NCBI GenBank assembly: GCA_027482995.1
Contig: JAIXVM010000238.1
Location: 1-38,897 of the forward strand
Length of the DNA stretch: 38,897 nucleotides
Origin: Hyphomonadaceae bacterium
GTDB taxonomy: Bacteria; Pseudomonadota; Alphaproteobacteria; Caulobacterales; Hyphomonadaceae
Reading direction: 5' to 3'
Part shown: piece by piece, positions 26,700 through 34,429 of the stretch
How positions within the stretch are numbered: position 1 is the first letter of the stretch
Layout of the letters: each line of letters begins with the position of its first letter
Made by a program: the position numbers and the translations under genes
The notes under the pieces: model-generated
Seen by the model: the letters and a program-made list of their open reading frames with translations, nothing else
Databases searched by the model: none
Told to the model about the DNA's origin: nothing

Positions 26700-26844
26700 A
26701 CGATGATTTTTCATCTGCCGTTAATCATACGAAAGCCGGGACTTGGCAGATCAGGGGGGCCGGGTTAGCGCCTGCCTGCGCAGCAGATCGCGCGCGCACG
26801 TCACACAGGTGCCCTCCTTGAGCGAAGAGCCAGCCAGCCGGTCG

Positions 26845-28176
26845 ATGACGCGCCGCACGCGGGACTTCACCGTCCTGACCGGCACCACCGGCATCGTGCT
26901 CCTGCTGCTCGTCGCCAACGGCGCGCTTGGGTTGCTGGAAGCGATCAGCGCCCTGATCGTGATTGCCTCGGTTGCGCTTGCCTACTTTGCGGGCTCTGCC
27001 GTCCGCGTGGCGCCGGCCAGCCCGGCCAACGACGCCGAGCCCGCCGCGTCCGGCGCGAACCTTCCGCAAGCCGACCTGCTCGCCGCCCTGCCGCTGCCAG
27101 CCCTTGAAATCGGCGCCGGCCAGAAGATCATGGCCTTCAACGGCGCCGCGGACGATCTCTTCGAACTCAGCAGTCTGCCCTTTGCCCGTGCCAGCGCCGT
27201 GATCCGCTCGCCGGTGCTGCTCGCCGCCATCGATGACGCCCTTGTGCGCCGCGAGGATGGCCCCGTCGGCGTCTCGGCCGAACTCGAGACCGGCCCGGAC
27301 GAGACCTGGCGCGCGCATGTCAGCCGCATCCCGGCCAGCGCAAATGTCCTTGTGCTGATGGAAGACCTCACCCCCGTGAAGCGCGCCGCCCGTGCCCGCG
27401 CCGACTTCCTCGCGAACGCCAGCCACGAGCTGCGCACGCCGCTCACCGCCATCTCCGGCTTCATCGAAACGATGCGCGGCCCCGCAAAAGATGACACCGC
27501 CGCCTGGCCCCGCTTCCTCGACATCATGGCCGGCGAGTCCGACCGGATGAGCCGCCTGATCGCCGACCTTCTCTCCCTCTCGCGGATTGAATCGTCCGAA
27601 CACGTCCTGCCGCGCGGCCGCGAGGATCTCACCGAGATCGTCTCTGCCTCTCTCGCCGCCCTGCAGCCGATCGCGGCCGAAAGCGGCGTCACCCTCCGGA
27701 TCCAGGACGCGCCGCCCGGCCTTCCGGACATCACCGCCCACCGCGACGAGCTCATCCAGGTCGTCGAAAACCTCGTCTCCAATGCCGTGAAGTATTCCAA
27801 GCCCGGCAGCGAGATCACGCTCGGCTACGGCGCCTCGACCTCCCTCGCCGAAGCGCGCACCGCCGCCTCGCAGCGCTGGGACGCGAGCCAGCGCATGACG
27901 CTGCTGCAAACACTTGCCCGCACCAGCGCGCCGGAACCCGCCGTCTGGCTGCGCGTCGAGGATCAGGGCCCCGGCATCGAGCGCGAACACCTGCCACGCC
28001 TCGGCGAACGCTTCTACCGCGCCGACCAGTCGCGCGGCGGCAAGATCACGGGCACCGGCCTCGGCCTCGCCATCGTCAAGCACATCATGGCCCACCACCG
28101 CGGCGGCCTCGCCGTCGAAACCCGCCTCGGCCAGGGCACCGCCTTCGGCGTCTGGCTCCCCGCCGCGCGGGATTGA
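26845..28176 (+). CDS. PhoR-like sensor histidine kinase
   Basis: 443 residues from the ATG at 26845 (MTRRTRDFTVLTG); TTG starts at 26818 or 26743 would add up to 34 residues. Two hydrophobic helices (about 10-50) are followed by a PAS-like domain (LLAALPLPALEIG to LMEDLTP, about 75-177), a HisKA helix with His194 in FLANASHELRTPL, and HATPase_c with N-box NLVSNAVKYSK, G1 VEDQGPGIERE, F-box RFYRADQS and G2 GTGLGLAIVKH. All kinase motifs are intact. The order and the very short periplasmic loop match PhoR, the phosphate-starvation kinase, but no phoB, pst or phoU gene is nearby. The partner response regulator is therefore unknown. It is divergent from the efflux operon. Confidence 0.92.
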   Translation: MTRRTRDFTVLTGTTGIVLLLLVANGALGLLEAISALIVIASVALAYFAGSAVRVAPASPANDAEPAASGANLPQADLLAALPLPALEIGAGQKIMAFNGAADDLFELSSLPFARASAVIRSPVLLAAIDDALVRREDGPVGVSAELETGPDETWRAHVSRIPASANVLVLMEDLTPVKRAARARADFLANASHELRTPLTAISGFIETMRGPAKDDTAAWPRFLDIMAGESDRMSRLIADLLSLSRIESSEHVLPRGREDLTEIVSASLAALQPIAAESGVTLRIQDAPPGLPDITAHRDELIQVVENLVSNAVKYSKPGSEITLGYGASTSLAEARTAASQRWDASQRMTLLQTLARTSAPEPAVWLRVEDQGPGIEREHLPRLGERFYRADQSRGGKITGTGLGLAIVKHIMAHHRGGLAVETRLGQGTAFGVWLPAARD

Positions 28177-28228
28177 TCCGTAGACGGTACACCGGGCATA
28201 AGCATCTGCACCGGCTGCCGGGCCCGCA

Positions 28229-29752
28229 TCAGGCGGCGTGATCAAACGTAACGGGTCTCAATGTCGGCAGGAAGGGCACATCGTCCTGCCGGCAAATGCT
28301 CTGTATCGCGGCGCGCGCGGTCATCAGGCCCGTCGGCAGTCCCCCGCCGGGCGAGACCCATTGGCCGACCCGTAGCAGGCGGCCGAGGCCGGGCAGCGTC
28401 TGGCGCCTCGACGCGAACAGGGAGCCCGGCGTCGGCAGGAAGCCTTCCATGCTGCCCTTCCAGTTTCGGGTGAAGCGAATGACTGTCGCAGGCGTTGACA
28501 CATCGACCGTCTCGACCCGTCCGCGCAAACCCGGCAAGCGCCGATCCAGAAGGGCGATGACCGTTTCGGCGAGGCGCAACTTTTCGGTGGCATATCCCGC
28601 CGGATCCGTCCGCTGGAGTTCCACCCAATAGGCGAAGTTGTAGGTCGGAAGAAAGCACGTGATCGCCGTCTTGCCTTTCGGCGCGAAGGTCGGATCGTAA
28701 TTGAAAGTCCGGAACGTCACGATGGTCAGGGCCGTCTCCGGGTCGACCCGGAAAGGCTCGCGCGGAATATACGCAAGATGCCCCGGCTCCCCGTTCATAT
28801 CCTGTGCAACGCCCAGCGACACTTGCACGTAAGACGGAAACACCGGCTGCTCTGCGTATAGCCGGTCGATGGCCGCGTTCCTGTATCTGCCGCCCAGCAG
28901 TTCGTGGATCGCCGCGTGTCCGTCCGCCGCAGAGATCACCCAATCCGCCGCTATGGTTTCACCGCTCTCAAGAAGAACGCCGGTGGCAACATCGTTCTCG
29001 ACCGTAATCTCTTCGACCTTTGCGCCCGTGCGCAGCGTGCCGTCGAGCGCGCGAAAGCGTTCGACAATCAGGTCGACAATCGCTTTCGAACCGCCCACCG
29101 GATAGCCGGCATTGCGGCGGTTCATCCAGGCGAACATGAACACCAGCGCAATCACGGACATGCCGGCCGTCCCGCTGTCGCCAAAGAAGCGGCGGAGCAG
29201 TTCGTGCCTGAAGCGCTTGCCATAGTCCGCCGCGCTGATACCCGCCCAATGCTGAAGCAAAGGCAGCCTCGGCGCGAGGCGCAGCATCGCCCAGGCCCGG
29301 CGCGGCCAAGGGCCGTTCATCGCGTCCTGCAAGGGCAGATCGGCGAGCACCCGGATCGCCGATGTGAACGCCTTGATCTCCTCGGCATCTTCGGGCGCCA
29401 CGTGCAGGAACTCGGCTTCCATACGGTCAACATTGGAATAGACGCGCAGCGAAGGGCCGCCCTCGCTCTCCACGCGCTGGTATTCCTCGGCATAGACAAA
29501 GCTGAGCCGGTCAATGTCGAAAACTTCCCGCCATTGCGCGTTGAGCATCTCTCCCGGCGACGATCCGACCAGCCAGTGAATACAGGTCTCGAACGTATAG
29601 GCGCCGCGCGTCCAGCTGGTCGCAAGGCCGCCCGGGGCCGAATGCTGTTCTAGCACCTCCGTTTCATACCCGCAGCTTCGTCCGTACACGCCCGCGCACA
29701 GTCCGGCGACGCCGCCGCCGATGATGACAATCTTGCCTCGCCTTGGCGTCAT
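28229..29752 (-). CDS. FAD-dependent phytoene desaturase / retinol saturase-like oxidoreductase
   Basis: 507 residues from the ATG at 29752, preceded by AGGAG. The dinucleotide fold opens with VIIGGGVAGLCAGVYGRS and the acidic strand end VLEQHSAPGGLA; the C-terminal FAD-contact segment is VGQWVSPGGGLPTGLMTA. This is the CrtI/CrtO/RetSat superfamily, which desaturates, saturates or isomerises polyenes. No phytoene synthase or other carotenoid gene is in the window, so a carotenoid role is not shown, and reduction of another isoprenoid or lipid is possible. It follows a flavodoxin gene by 46 bp on the same strand, which suggests that the flavodoxin serves as its electron partner. Confidence 0.9.
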   Translation of the reverse strand: MTPRRGKIVIIGGGVAGLCAGVYGRSCGYETEVLEQHSAPGGLATSWTRGAYTFETCIHWLVGSSPGEMLNAQWREVFDIDRLSFVYAEEYQRVESEGGPSLRVYSNVDRMEAEFLHVAPEDAEEIKAFTSAIRVLADLPLQDAMNGPWPRRAWAMLRLAPRLPLLQHWAGISAADYGKRFRHELLRRFFGDSGTAGMSVIALVFMFAWMNRRNAGYPVGGSKAIVDLIVERFRALDGTLRTGAKVEEITVENDVATGVLLESGETIAADWVISAADGHAAIHELLGGRYRNAAIDRLYAEQPVFPSYVQVSLGVAQDMNGEPGHLAYIPREPFRVDPETALTIVTFRTFNYDPTFAPKGKTAITCFLPTYNFAYWVELQRTDPAGYATEKLRLAETVIALLDRRLPGLRGRVETVDVSTPATVIRFTRNWKGSMEGFLPTPGSLFASRRQTLPGLGRLLRVGQWVSPGGGLPTGLMTARAAIQSICRQDDVPFLPTLRPVTFDHAA

Positions 29753-29798
29753 GAGCTCGCTCCTGTTCAATCATCTACCCGGCCGGGTCCGTGCCCGG

Positions 29799-30320
29799 TC
29801 AGGCCGCCGCGAAGCCGGGGGAGGGCGCGCCGTTCTTCAGGGCCTGCCCGGCTTCGACCTTCCGAGCGAATGTCTCGGTCAGGTCCCGCCAGCCATCGGA
29901 GGCCATCGCGGGCTGGTTGACGATCAGTTCGGCCAACGGCGTGCGTCCGCACAGCGCCGCCATCTGGTGAAGCGTCGCCTTGCCGCCGCTTCCGCCCAGC
30001 GTGCAGAACACTGCGGCTTTTTTGATCCGAGTGTTTTCGCGCGCGATATAGGTGCGCATCGGCGTCGCCATGTTGGATGCCCAGACGGGACAGCCGAGGA
30101 TCACGACATCATAGTCCGCCACACTTTTCGTCAGTGGCCGGATCGGCGGGGATCGCTTGAGTAGCGACGCGGTCAGCGCCGCGGGGAAGGCGAAAGGCCC
30201 CCCGCGCGGCTGGATGTCCTGAATGTGCTCGACATCCGCAGACAGCCTCTCTGCGATCAGCCGGGCGACTTTCCCTGTATTGCCCGTCCACGAGTAATAC
30301 ACGACGAGATATCTGGGCAT
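29799..30320 (-). CDS. Flavodoxin family protein
   Basis: 173 residues from the ATG at 30320 (MPRYLVVYYSWTGNTGK). The FMN phosphate-binding loop SWTGNTGKV is near residues 9-17, the isoalloxazine-contact loops are GCPVWASNMATPMR and TLGGSGGKAT, and the overall alpha/beta order is that of short-chain flavodoxins. It is a cytoplasmic one- or two-electron carrier or a small quinone-reductase-type enzyme. The oxidoreductase downstream is probably in the same transcript. Confidence 0.9.
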   Translation of the reverse strand: MPRYLVVYYSWTGNTGKVARLIAERLSADVEHIQDIQPRGGPFAFPAALTASLLKRSPPIRPLTKSVADYDVVILGCPVWASNMATPMRTYIARENTRIKKAAVFCTLGGSGGKATLHQMAALCGRTPLAELIVNQPAMASDGWRDLTETFARKVEAGQALKNGAPSPGFAAA

Positions 30321-30359
30321 GATGCGTAACCTGTCTTGAGGGCGCATGGCCCGTCAGGG

Positions 30360-30674
30360 TCACGGCGCATTGCTGGAAATCTTCACGCGCGCCTCGGGCG
30401 CGGCGCCGTGGGCCGTCTTTGGAACTCTGATTGTCCGCGCGGTCGCTTGCCTGCCCAGGCAGTCCAACTCCGTACCCGGACGATGGACCACGACGTCGGC
30501 GACCTTGCTGGGCCACCCGCAGACCCCTAGCAGGCCGACACGCGGGTCGAGCGGATCGGGATGTACCCACTCAGCGGCTGGGTCGCACACCCATGCCCAC
30601 GGCTCCCGGTCGGCTACTTGGCGCGGAACGCTCTGCGGCTCGCAGGGCAGATAGAGCGAAGCGAAATCCGCCAT
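30360..30674 (-). CDS. Possible hypothetical protein, 104 residues
   Basis: An open frame upstream of the flavodoxin gene on the same strand, with a codon pattern like the neighbours (GC-rich third positions) and a plausible soluble composition (Trp, Asp, Val, Pro and four Cys). The ATG at 30674 has only GGG before it as a ribosome site. No family is recognised. It could be the first gene of the flavodoxin operon or a chance frame in a gene-poor stretch. Confidence 0.35.
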   Translation of the reverse strand: MADFASLYLPCEPQSVPRQVADREPWAWVCDPAAEWVHPDPLDPRVGLLGVCGWPSKVADVVVHRPGTELDCLGRQATARTIRVPKTAHGAAPEARVKISSNAP

Positions 30675-31021
30675 CCCGGATCGCAGCGCCCTCGCGTGCG
30701 GTCAGGCCGGACTCTCAACGAGCCCTGCGGGACTGGAACCCGCCCGGGCCACACCTCCCAACATACCGGGCTCCATCCCTGCCAAAAGCGTGCCGAGTGA
30801 GTGAATCATTACACATTAAAATCGACCCGGCCGGGATTGGACCGTCCACACGTCCATGTGGATGGTTTGTGGACGGGGTGGTGAGCGGGCTCCTGGCGCA
30901 GATTTTCAATCCGAGCGAGATGCGGCTGTGGCATAAGCTCGTGCCAGTCCCTCAAAAGCGAGACCCCCGGGGCGGGGGAGCGCCGGGGGTCTCTTACGTC
31001 TGGCGAAGAATTTGCGCGGCG
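30675..31021. other. Gene-poor stretch with nested hairpins
   Basis: No convincing protein gene. It holds a nested dyad at 30720-30773 that on the minus strand looks like a tRNA acceptor stem plus T-arm, a 9-bp inverted repeat at 30842-30876 with competing inner pairings, an AT-rich patch (30800-30825) and the gcrA terminator (30954-30993). The plus-strand frame that crosses this area also crosses gcrA and is a shadow. Confidence 0.5.
30954..30993 (-). terminator. Terminator of gcrA
   Basis: An 11-bp perfect GC-rich stem (30960-30970 with 30983-30993) and 12-base loop, 29 bp after the gcrA stop, followed on the minus strand by GCTTTTG. Confidence 0.85.
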
Positions 31022-31558
31022 TTAGCCGGCAATCCGCCGGACATAGTCATATTCGGATTTGCGGGCTTCGCGCTTGCGGGCCGGCTGGAAGGCGACCTGG
31101 GCGTGTTCGGCGCAATAGGGGCCGCAGTCGGACTTGCGGCCGCAGAAGGCGAATTTCGGGTCCGCCGGGTCGCCGATCGGCCATTTGCACATCGTGTCGC
31201 GCAGCGTGAGGATCGTGGCCGGCGTGCCGTCGACCAGCAGCGGGGGCAGGGGCTTGATCGCGGAGACGCGCTCGATCGCGAGGGCCGGGGCCGGCGCGCT
31301 GGGCGCGGCGATGGCGGGCGCCGCGGCGGCGGCCGCTGCCGATCCATCCGCCATGAAACGGGGCTTCGGCCGGGCGAGGCGCGGTGGGCGCTTGACGGGG
31401 CGCGACGGGGTTGCGCGGCCGGACAGGCCGAGGCGGTGGACCTTGCCGATCACCGCATTGCGCGTGACGCCGCCCAGTTGTTTCGCAATCTGCGAGGCTG
31501 AATGGCCTTCGGCCCAGAGTTTCTTGAGGGTGTTCACCCGCTCGTCATTCCACGACAT
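31022..31558 (-). CDS. gcrA: GcrA cell cycle regulator
   Basis: 178 residues from the ATG at 31558, with GGGAG 9 bases upstream; the frame open to 31684 is not used. The N-terminal helix-turn-helix is diagnostic: MSWNDERVNTLKKLWAEG, then SASQIAKQLGGVTRNAVIGK and VHRLGLSGR. A Pro/Ala-rich linker leads to the C-terminal domain, which ends in a Cys/His cluster (FCGRKSDCGPYCAEH) and binds sigma-70 region 2 in Caulobacter. GcrA activates transcription at promoters methylated by CcrM (GANTC) and is found in alphaproteobacteria. No GANTC occurs in its own upstream gap here, but a long imperfect palindrome does. Confidence 0.96.
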   Translation of the reverse strand: MSWNDERVNTLKKLWAEGHSASQIAKQLGGVTRNAVIGKVHRLGLSGRATPSRPVKRPPRLARPKPRFMADGSAAAAAAAPAIAAPSAPAPALAIERVSAIKPLPPLLVDGTPATILTLRDTMCKWPIGDPADPKFAFCGRKSDCGPYCAEHAQVAFQPARKREARKSEYDYVRRIAG

Positions 31559-31615
31559 GTTGGAAGTCTCCCGCATCTCAGGGCGCGGCTCATCGCTGAG
31601 GCCACAGAACCCTAT

Positions 31616-31689
31616 ATGTTGTGTTGGCTGTACGCGCCATCTGTTCTGACACCTAGATGTCGTATCAGAGGCGCAACGAAACACAACAT
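31616..31689. promoter_or_regulatory. 74-bp imperfect palindrome between gcrA and the ABC permease
   Basis: The outer arms are a perfect 10-bp inverted repeat (31616-31625 and 31680-31689). Inside are matching GCGCC/GGCGC (31634-31638, 31670-31674) and a near-palindromic core GACA-CCTAGA-TGTC (31648-31661), all roughly centred on 31653. It occupies the middle of the divergent promoter region. It could be a multi-site operator, an RNA hairpin or a small mobile-element relic. Confidence 0.6.
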
Positions 31690-31788
31690 GCAGGCACGGC
31701 TTTCCACAGGGTTCTATATCTTGTGGAGCGGATTTGCCGCCGCGATGCCCCTCGCAAGCGCGGGCTGCATCGCTTATGTGCAGTAGGC

Positions 31789-32619
31789 ATGAAGACGATT
31801 CCCCCGGCTGATCAATCCCGCCCGCTTCGCCAATACGGCGCGTTCAACGGCCTCGGCCTCTGGACCCTCTACCAACGGGAAGTGGGGCGGTTTCTGAAAG
31901 TCTGGATGCAGACCGTCTTCGCCCCCGTCGTCACGACGCTGCTCTTCATGACGGTGTTCAAGCTCGCCTTCGGGGACCGGGGTCAGCTGACCGGGGATTT
32001 CGAGAACCTGCGCTACAATGATTTCCTCGCGCCCGGCCTGATCATGATGGCGATCCTGCAGAACGCCTTTGCAAACACGAGTTCGAGCCTGGTGCAGGCG
32101 AAGTTCAACTCCACGCATGTCGATTTCCTGATGCCGCCCCTGTCGCCGCTGGAGCTGACGATCGCTTTCCTGGGCGGCGCCGTGACGCGCGCGCTGCTGA
32201 TCGCGCTGATCTGCGGCCTCGCGATCCAGCTGTCGGGCCTCGCGAACCTGCCGGTGCGCCATATCTGGCCGATCCTCTGGTTCTCGGTGTCGAGCGCCGT
32301 CATCCTCGGCGCGGTCGGCATCCTCGGCGGCATCTGGGCCGACAAGTTCGACCACCTCGCTGCGGTGACCAATTTCGTGATCGTGCCGCTGACGTTCCTC
32401 TCGGGAACTTTCTATGATGTCAAAGTGATGGTCGAACCTTTTGAGAGCATCGCGCACCTCAATCCGATCTTCTACATGATCGACGGATACCGCTACGGGC
32501 ACATTGGCGTCGCGAACGGATCGCTCACAACCGGTGTGATCTATACAGGTTTGCTCGCGATCGGATCGGTCTTCTGGGTCTGGGCGATGTTCCGGAATGG
32601 GTACAAACTTAAGTCGTAA
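31789..32619 (+). CDS. ABC-2 type transporter permease
   Basis: 276 residues from the ATG at 31789 (MKTIPPADQSRPLRQ). About six hydrophobic helices, starting with VFAPVVTTLLFMTVFKLAF, and the C-terminal family signature LNPIFYMIDGYRYGHIG of the NodJ/YadH-type ABC-2 export permeases. It would form the membrane channel for exporting a polysaccharide, lipid or drug with a separate ATPase. No ATP-binding protein gene is next to it, so the ATPase is encoded elsewhere. The start is uncertain because the purine-rich sequence before the ATG is very close to it. It is divergent from gcrA. Confidence 0.9.
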   Translation: MKTIPPADQSRPLRQYGAFNGLGLWTLYQREVGRFLKVWMQTVFAPVVTTLLFMTVFKLAFGDRGQLTGDFENLRYNDFLAPGLIMMAILQNAFANTSSSLVQAKFNSTHVDFLMPPLSPLELTIAFLGGAVTRALLIALICGLAIQLSGLANLPVRHIWPILWFSVSSAVILGAVGILGGIWADKFDHLAAVTNFVIVPLTFLSGTFYDVKVMVEPFESIAHLNPIFYMIDGYRYGHIGVANGSLTTGVIYTGLLAIGSVFWVWAMFRNGYKLKS

Positions 32620-32724
32620 ATTTATCCCCTGAGAGGCGACTTGGTTAATTTTTGCCACATTTGGGGGTCATTTCGCGCCCGCGGAGGGTAAGAAGCCCCC
32701 GGTTTGAGGTGATGGAGAATCCCT

Positions 32725-33309
32725 ATGAAGTTTGGAAAAATCCTGTCGGGCGGGCTGTTGCTCGCCGTGTTGAGTGTTTCTGCGTGCATGAACGTCCCGG
32801 CCGATATGACGGTTGCGGAATATTGCGCCAATCCGAAGAAGGCGAACGAGAACGTCTGCCGCCTGAAAGTCGAGATCGATGGCCAGTCCACCGCCCTCGC
32901 CGATACCAATATGCGCCTCGCTGACGGCCTCAAGCTGACGGCCAACGCACAAGCCACGGCCGATGCGGCTCTGGCCAAAGCCGACCAGGCGCTTGCCAAC
33001 AACATGGTCTGCGAAACCACCACGGTCCAGAAGTCGAGCACCGGCTCCTGCCGCGAAGGTTACACGCTCACGAGCTGCACACAAACGCGCTTCACCTACC
33101 GCGCCGGTGGCCCGTCGATCCTGCGTGAAATCAACGACGAGCAGTGCCGGTTCAACGACCGCGTCCTCGAAATGCAGGTCCGTTGCTGCGGCACGGCCAG
33201 CACGGTTCCGCAACCGGTCGAAGCCGTCGTGACGGCTGAAGAAGCTGCACCCGCTGAAGCGGCAGCTGAGGCCCCGGCCCAGTTCCCGGAAGCTCCGGTT
33301 TCCCCGTAA
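32725..33309 (+). CDS. Cysteine-rich lipoprotein with alanine-zipper-like repeat
   Basis: 194 residues from the ATG at 32725, with GGAG before it. The lipobox VSAC (Cys21) predicts an outer-membrane lipoprotein. Residues about 55-93 (LADTNMRLADGLKLTANAQ and ATADAALAKADQALANN) resemble the alanine-zipper coiled coil of Lpp/OprI lipoproteins. A compact domain with several Cys follows (VCETT, SCREG, SCTQT, QCRF, RCCG), probably disulphide-bonded, and then an Ala/Glu/Pro tail. It may tether the outer membrane to the cell wall, but this is inference from the repeat only. A perfect 13-bp terminator follows. Confidence 0.82.
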   Translation: MKFGKILSGGLLLAVLSVSACMNVPADMTVAEYCANPKKANENVCRLKVEIDGQSTALADTNMRLADGLKLTANAQATADAALAKADQALANNMVCETTTVQKSSTGSCREGYTLTSCTQTRFTYRAGGPSILREINDEQCRFNDRVLEMQVRCCGTASTVPQPVEAVVTAEEAAPAEAAAEAPAQFPEAPVSP

Positions 33310-33334
33310 GCCTTCCGCCTACGGAACAATCCAT

Positions 33335-33368
33335 AAACCGTCCATACCCCGCGTATGGACGGTTTTTT
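33335..33368 (+). terminator. Rho-independent terminator of the lipoprotein gene
   Basis: A perfect 13-bp stem (33335-33347 with 33353-33365), 5-base loop and six Ts, 25 bp after the stop. Confidence 0.93.
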
Positions 33369-33510
33369 GTTGGGCGGTGTGCACAAGCTCGGCGCTTATG
33401 CCTCAATTCCGGTGCGGCGGCGGCGCGCTTTCGCCCGCGCCTGCGCGTCAAGCGGATTATTTTCGCCGGTGCGAATCCGGCAGGGTCTCCGGCGGGGATA
33501 ATCTCCGCGG

Positions 33511-34386
33511 ATGGCGATCTGTCCCTATGAACGAAAAGACCCCGTGATCTACGCCGCGCAGCGCCACCAGCTCGGCGTGCGGGTGCGCGATGGCATGCCG
33601 GTGCGAGCGGCCGCGCGGGTGCTGAACATTCCCTATTCGACGGCCTGGCGCTGGGTGGCGCTGGACGGATTGCGGCGCGCCGACCGCGCGGCGGACGCCG
33701 CGGGGCAGCCGCGCCCGCCGGTGGGGCGATGGGCGCGGGATACGCGCAAGGCGCTGAAGCCGCGGCCCTCGCCGGAGGAGACGGGCGACGGTCTTCCGCC
33801 GTCGGACTATCCGGAGCTGAAGGGCCTCGCGCCGCGGGCGCGGCTGGCCGCGCTTGGCCGGCTGGCGGACTTGGCGGAGGCGCGCGCGCTGGCCGCCATA
33901 GAGGAGGGGTGCATCACGTTCGGGCTGGCCTCGTTGCGGGAGGCGCAGCGGTTGCGGCGTGCGTGGCGGGTTCTGCGTGAAGGGCCGGACCAGGATCCGG
34001 AGCTTGAGGCGGCGGACGAAGGCGAGCAGGACTGGCGGGCGGGGGTCGCAGAGGAGCTGTGCGCGCTGGCCGAAGGACGGGAGCCTGTGCGCCCGCCGCC
34101 GCGGCCAAAGACGGAGGCGGATCTCGTCTCGGATGAGATCTGGGCGGCGATCCATGCCGCCGAGGCCGAAGACCTTGCACGGCGGGGCGTGACGCGGGCC
34201 GACATCGATGACGAGGCGCATGCCTTCCGGCAGCTCGACCTGTTGCAGGAGCACCAAAGGCTGATGCGCGCCCGGGCGCGCTGGGTGAGCCTGCCGGGGC
34301 GGACGCCGCCGGTGATCGTGGTGCGCCTGCCGGAGCGGCGGCGGGGCTGGCTGAAGGAGAAAGAAGAAAGGCGCGGTGCCTTTTGA
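33511..34386 (+). CDS. Helix-turn-helix protein of unknown function
   Basis: 291 residues. An N-terminal homeodomain-like helix-turn-helix (residues 28-50, DGMPVRAAARVLNIPYSTAW) is of the kind seen in transposase or small-terminase DNA-binding domains. The rest is Arg/Glu/Ala-rich and helical, with no catalytic motif; a proline-rich patch (PVRPPPRPK) divides it, and HAFRQLDLLQEHQRLMRARARW leads into a beta-like VSLPGRTPPVIVVRLPE. I do not recognise the family. A phage-type terminase small subunit or an uncharacterised alphaproteobacterial regulator would both fit. No phage genes are adjacent. The stop codon lies inside its own terminator loop. Confidence 0.78.
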   Translation: MAICPYERKDPVIYAAQRHQLGVRVRDGMPVRAAARVLNIPYSTAWRWVALDGLRRADRAADAAGQPRPPVGRWARDTRKALKPRPSPEETGDGLPPSDYPELKGLAPRARLAALGRLADLAEARALAAIEEGCITFGLASLREAQRLRRAWRVLREGPDQDPELEAADEGEQDWRAGVAEELCALAEGREPVRPPPRPKTEADLVSDEIWAAIHAAEAEDLARRGVTRADIDDEAHAFRQLDLLQEHQRLMRARARWVSLPGRTPPVIVVRLPERRRGWLKEKEERRGAF

Positions 34387-34402
34387 GGGGCGCCGCGCCT
34401 TT
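34367..34402. terminator. Bidirectional terminator overlapping the HTH gene stop
   Basis: A perfect 10-bp stem (34367-34376 with 34393-34402) and 16-base loop containing the TGA stop at 34384-34386. AAA at one foot and TTT at the other let it work on both strands, so it could also end a minus-strand transcript of the hairpin-rich region that follows. Confidence 0.7.
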
Positions 34403-34429
34403 CCGGGTGTTTCGAATCAGACTACCGAG

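Noticed and set aside
30675-31021. Complete tRNA gene
   Set aside because: Only an acceptor-like closing stem and a T-arm-like hairpin are present; the D and anticodon arms do not fit in 54 bases.
30431-31501. Plus-strand open frame of 356 codons
   Set aside because: It crosses the gcrA terminator and most of gcrA in antisense; gcrA is certain.
31774-32658. Minus-strand frame of 294 codons opposite the ABC permease
   Set aside because: Highly charged antisense shadow; the permease has the family signature and membrane helices.
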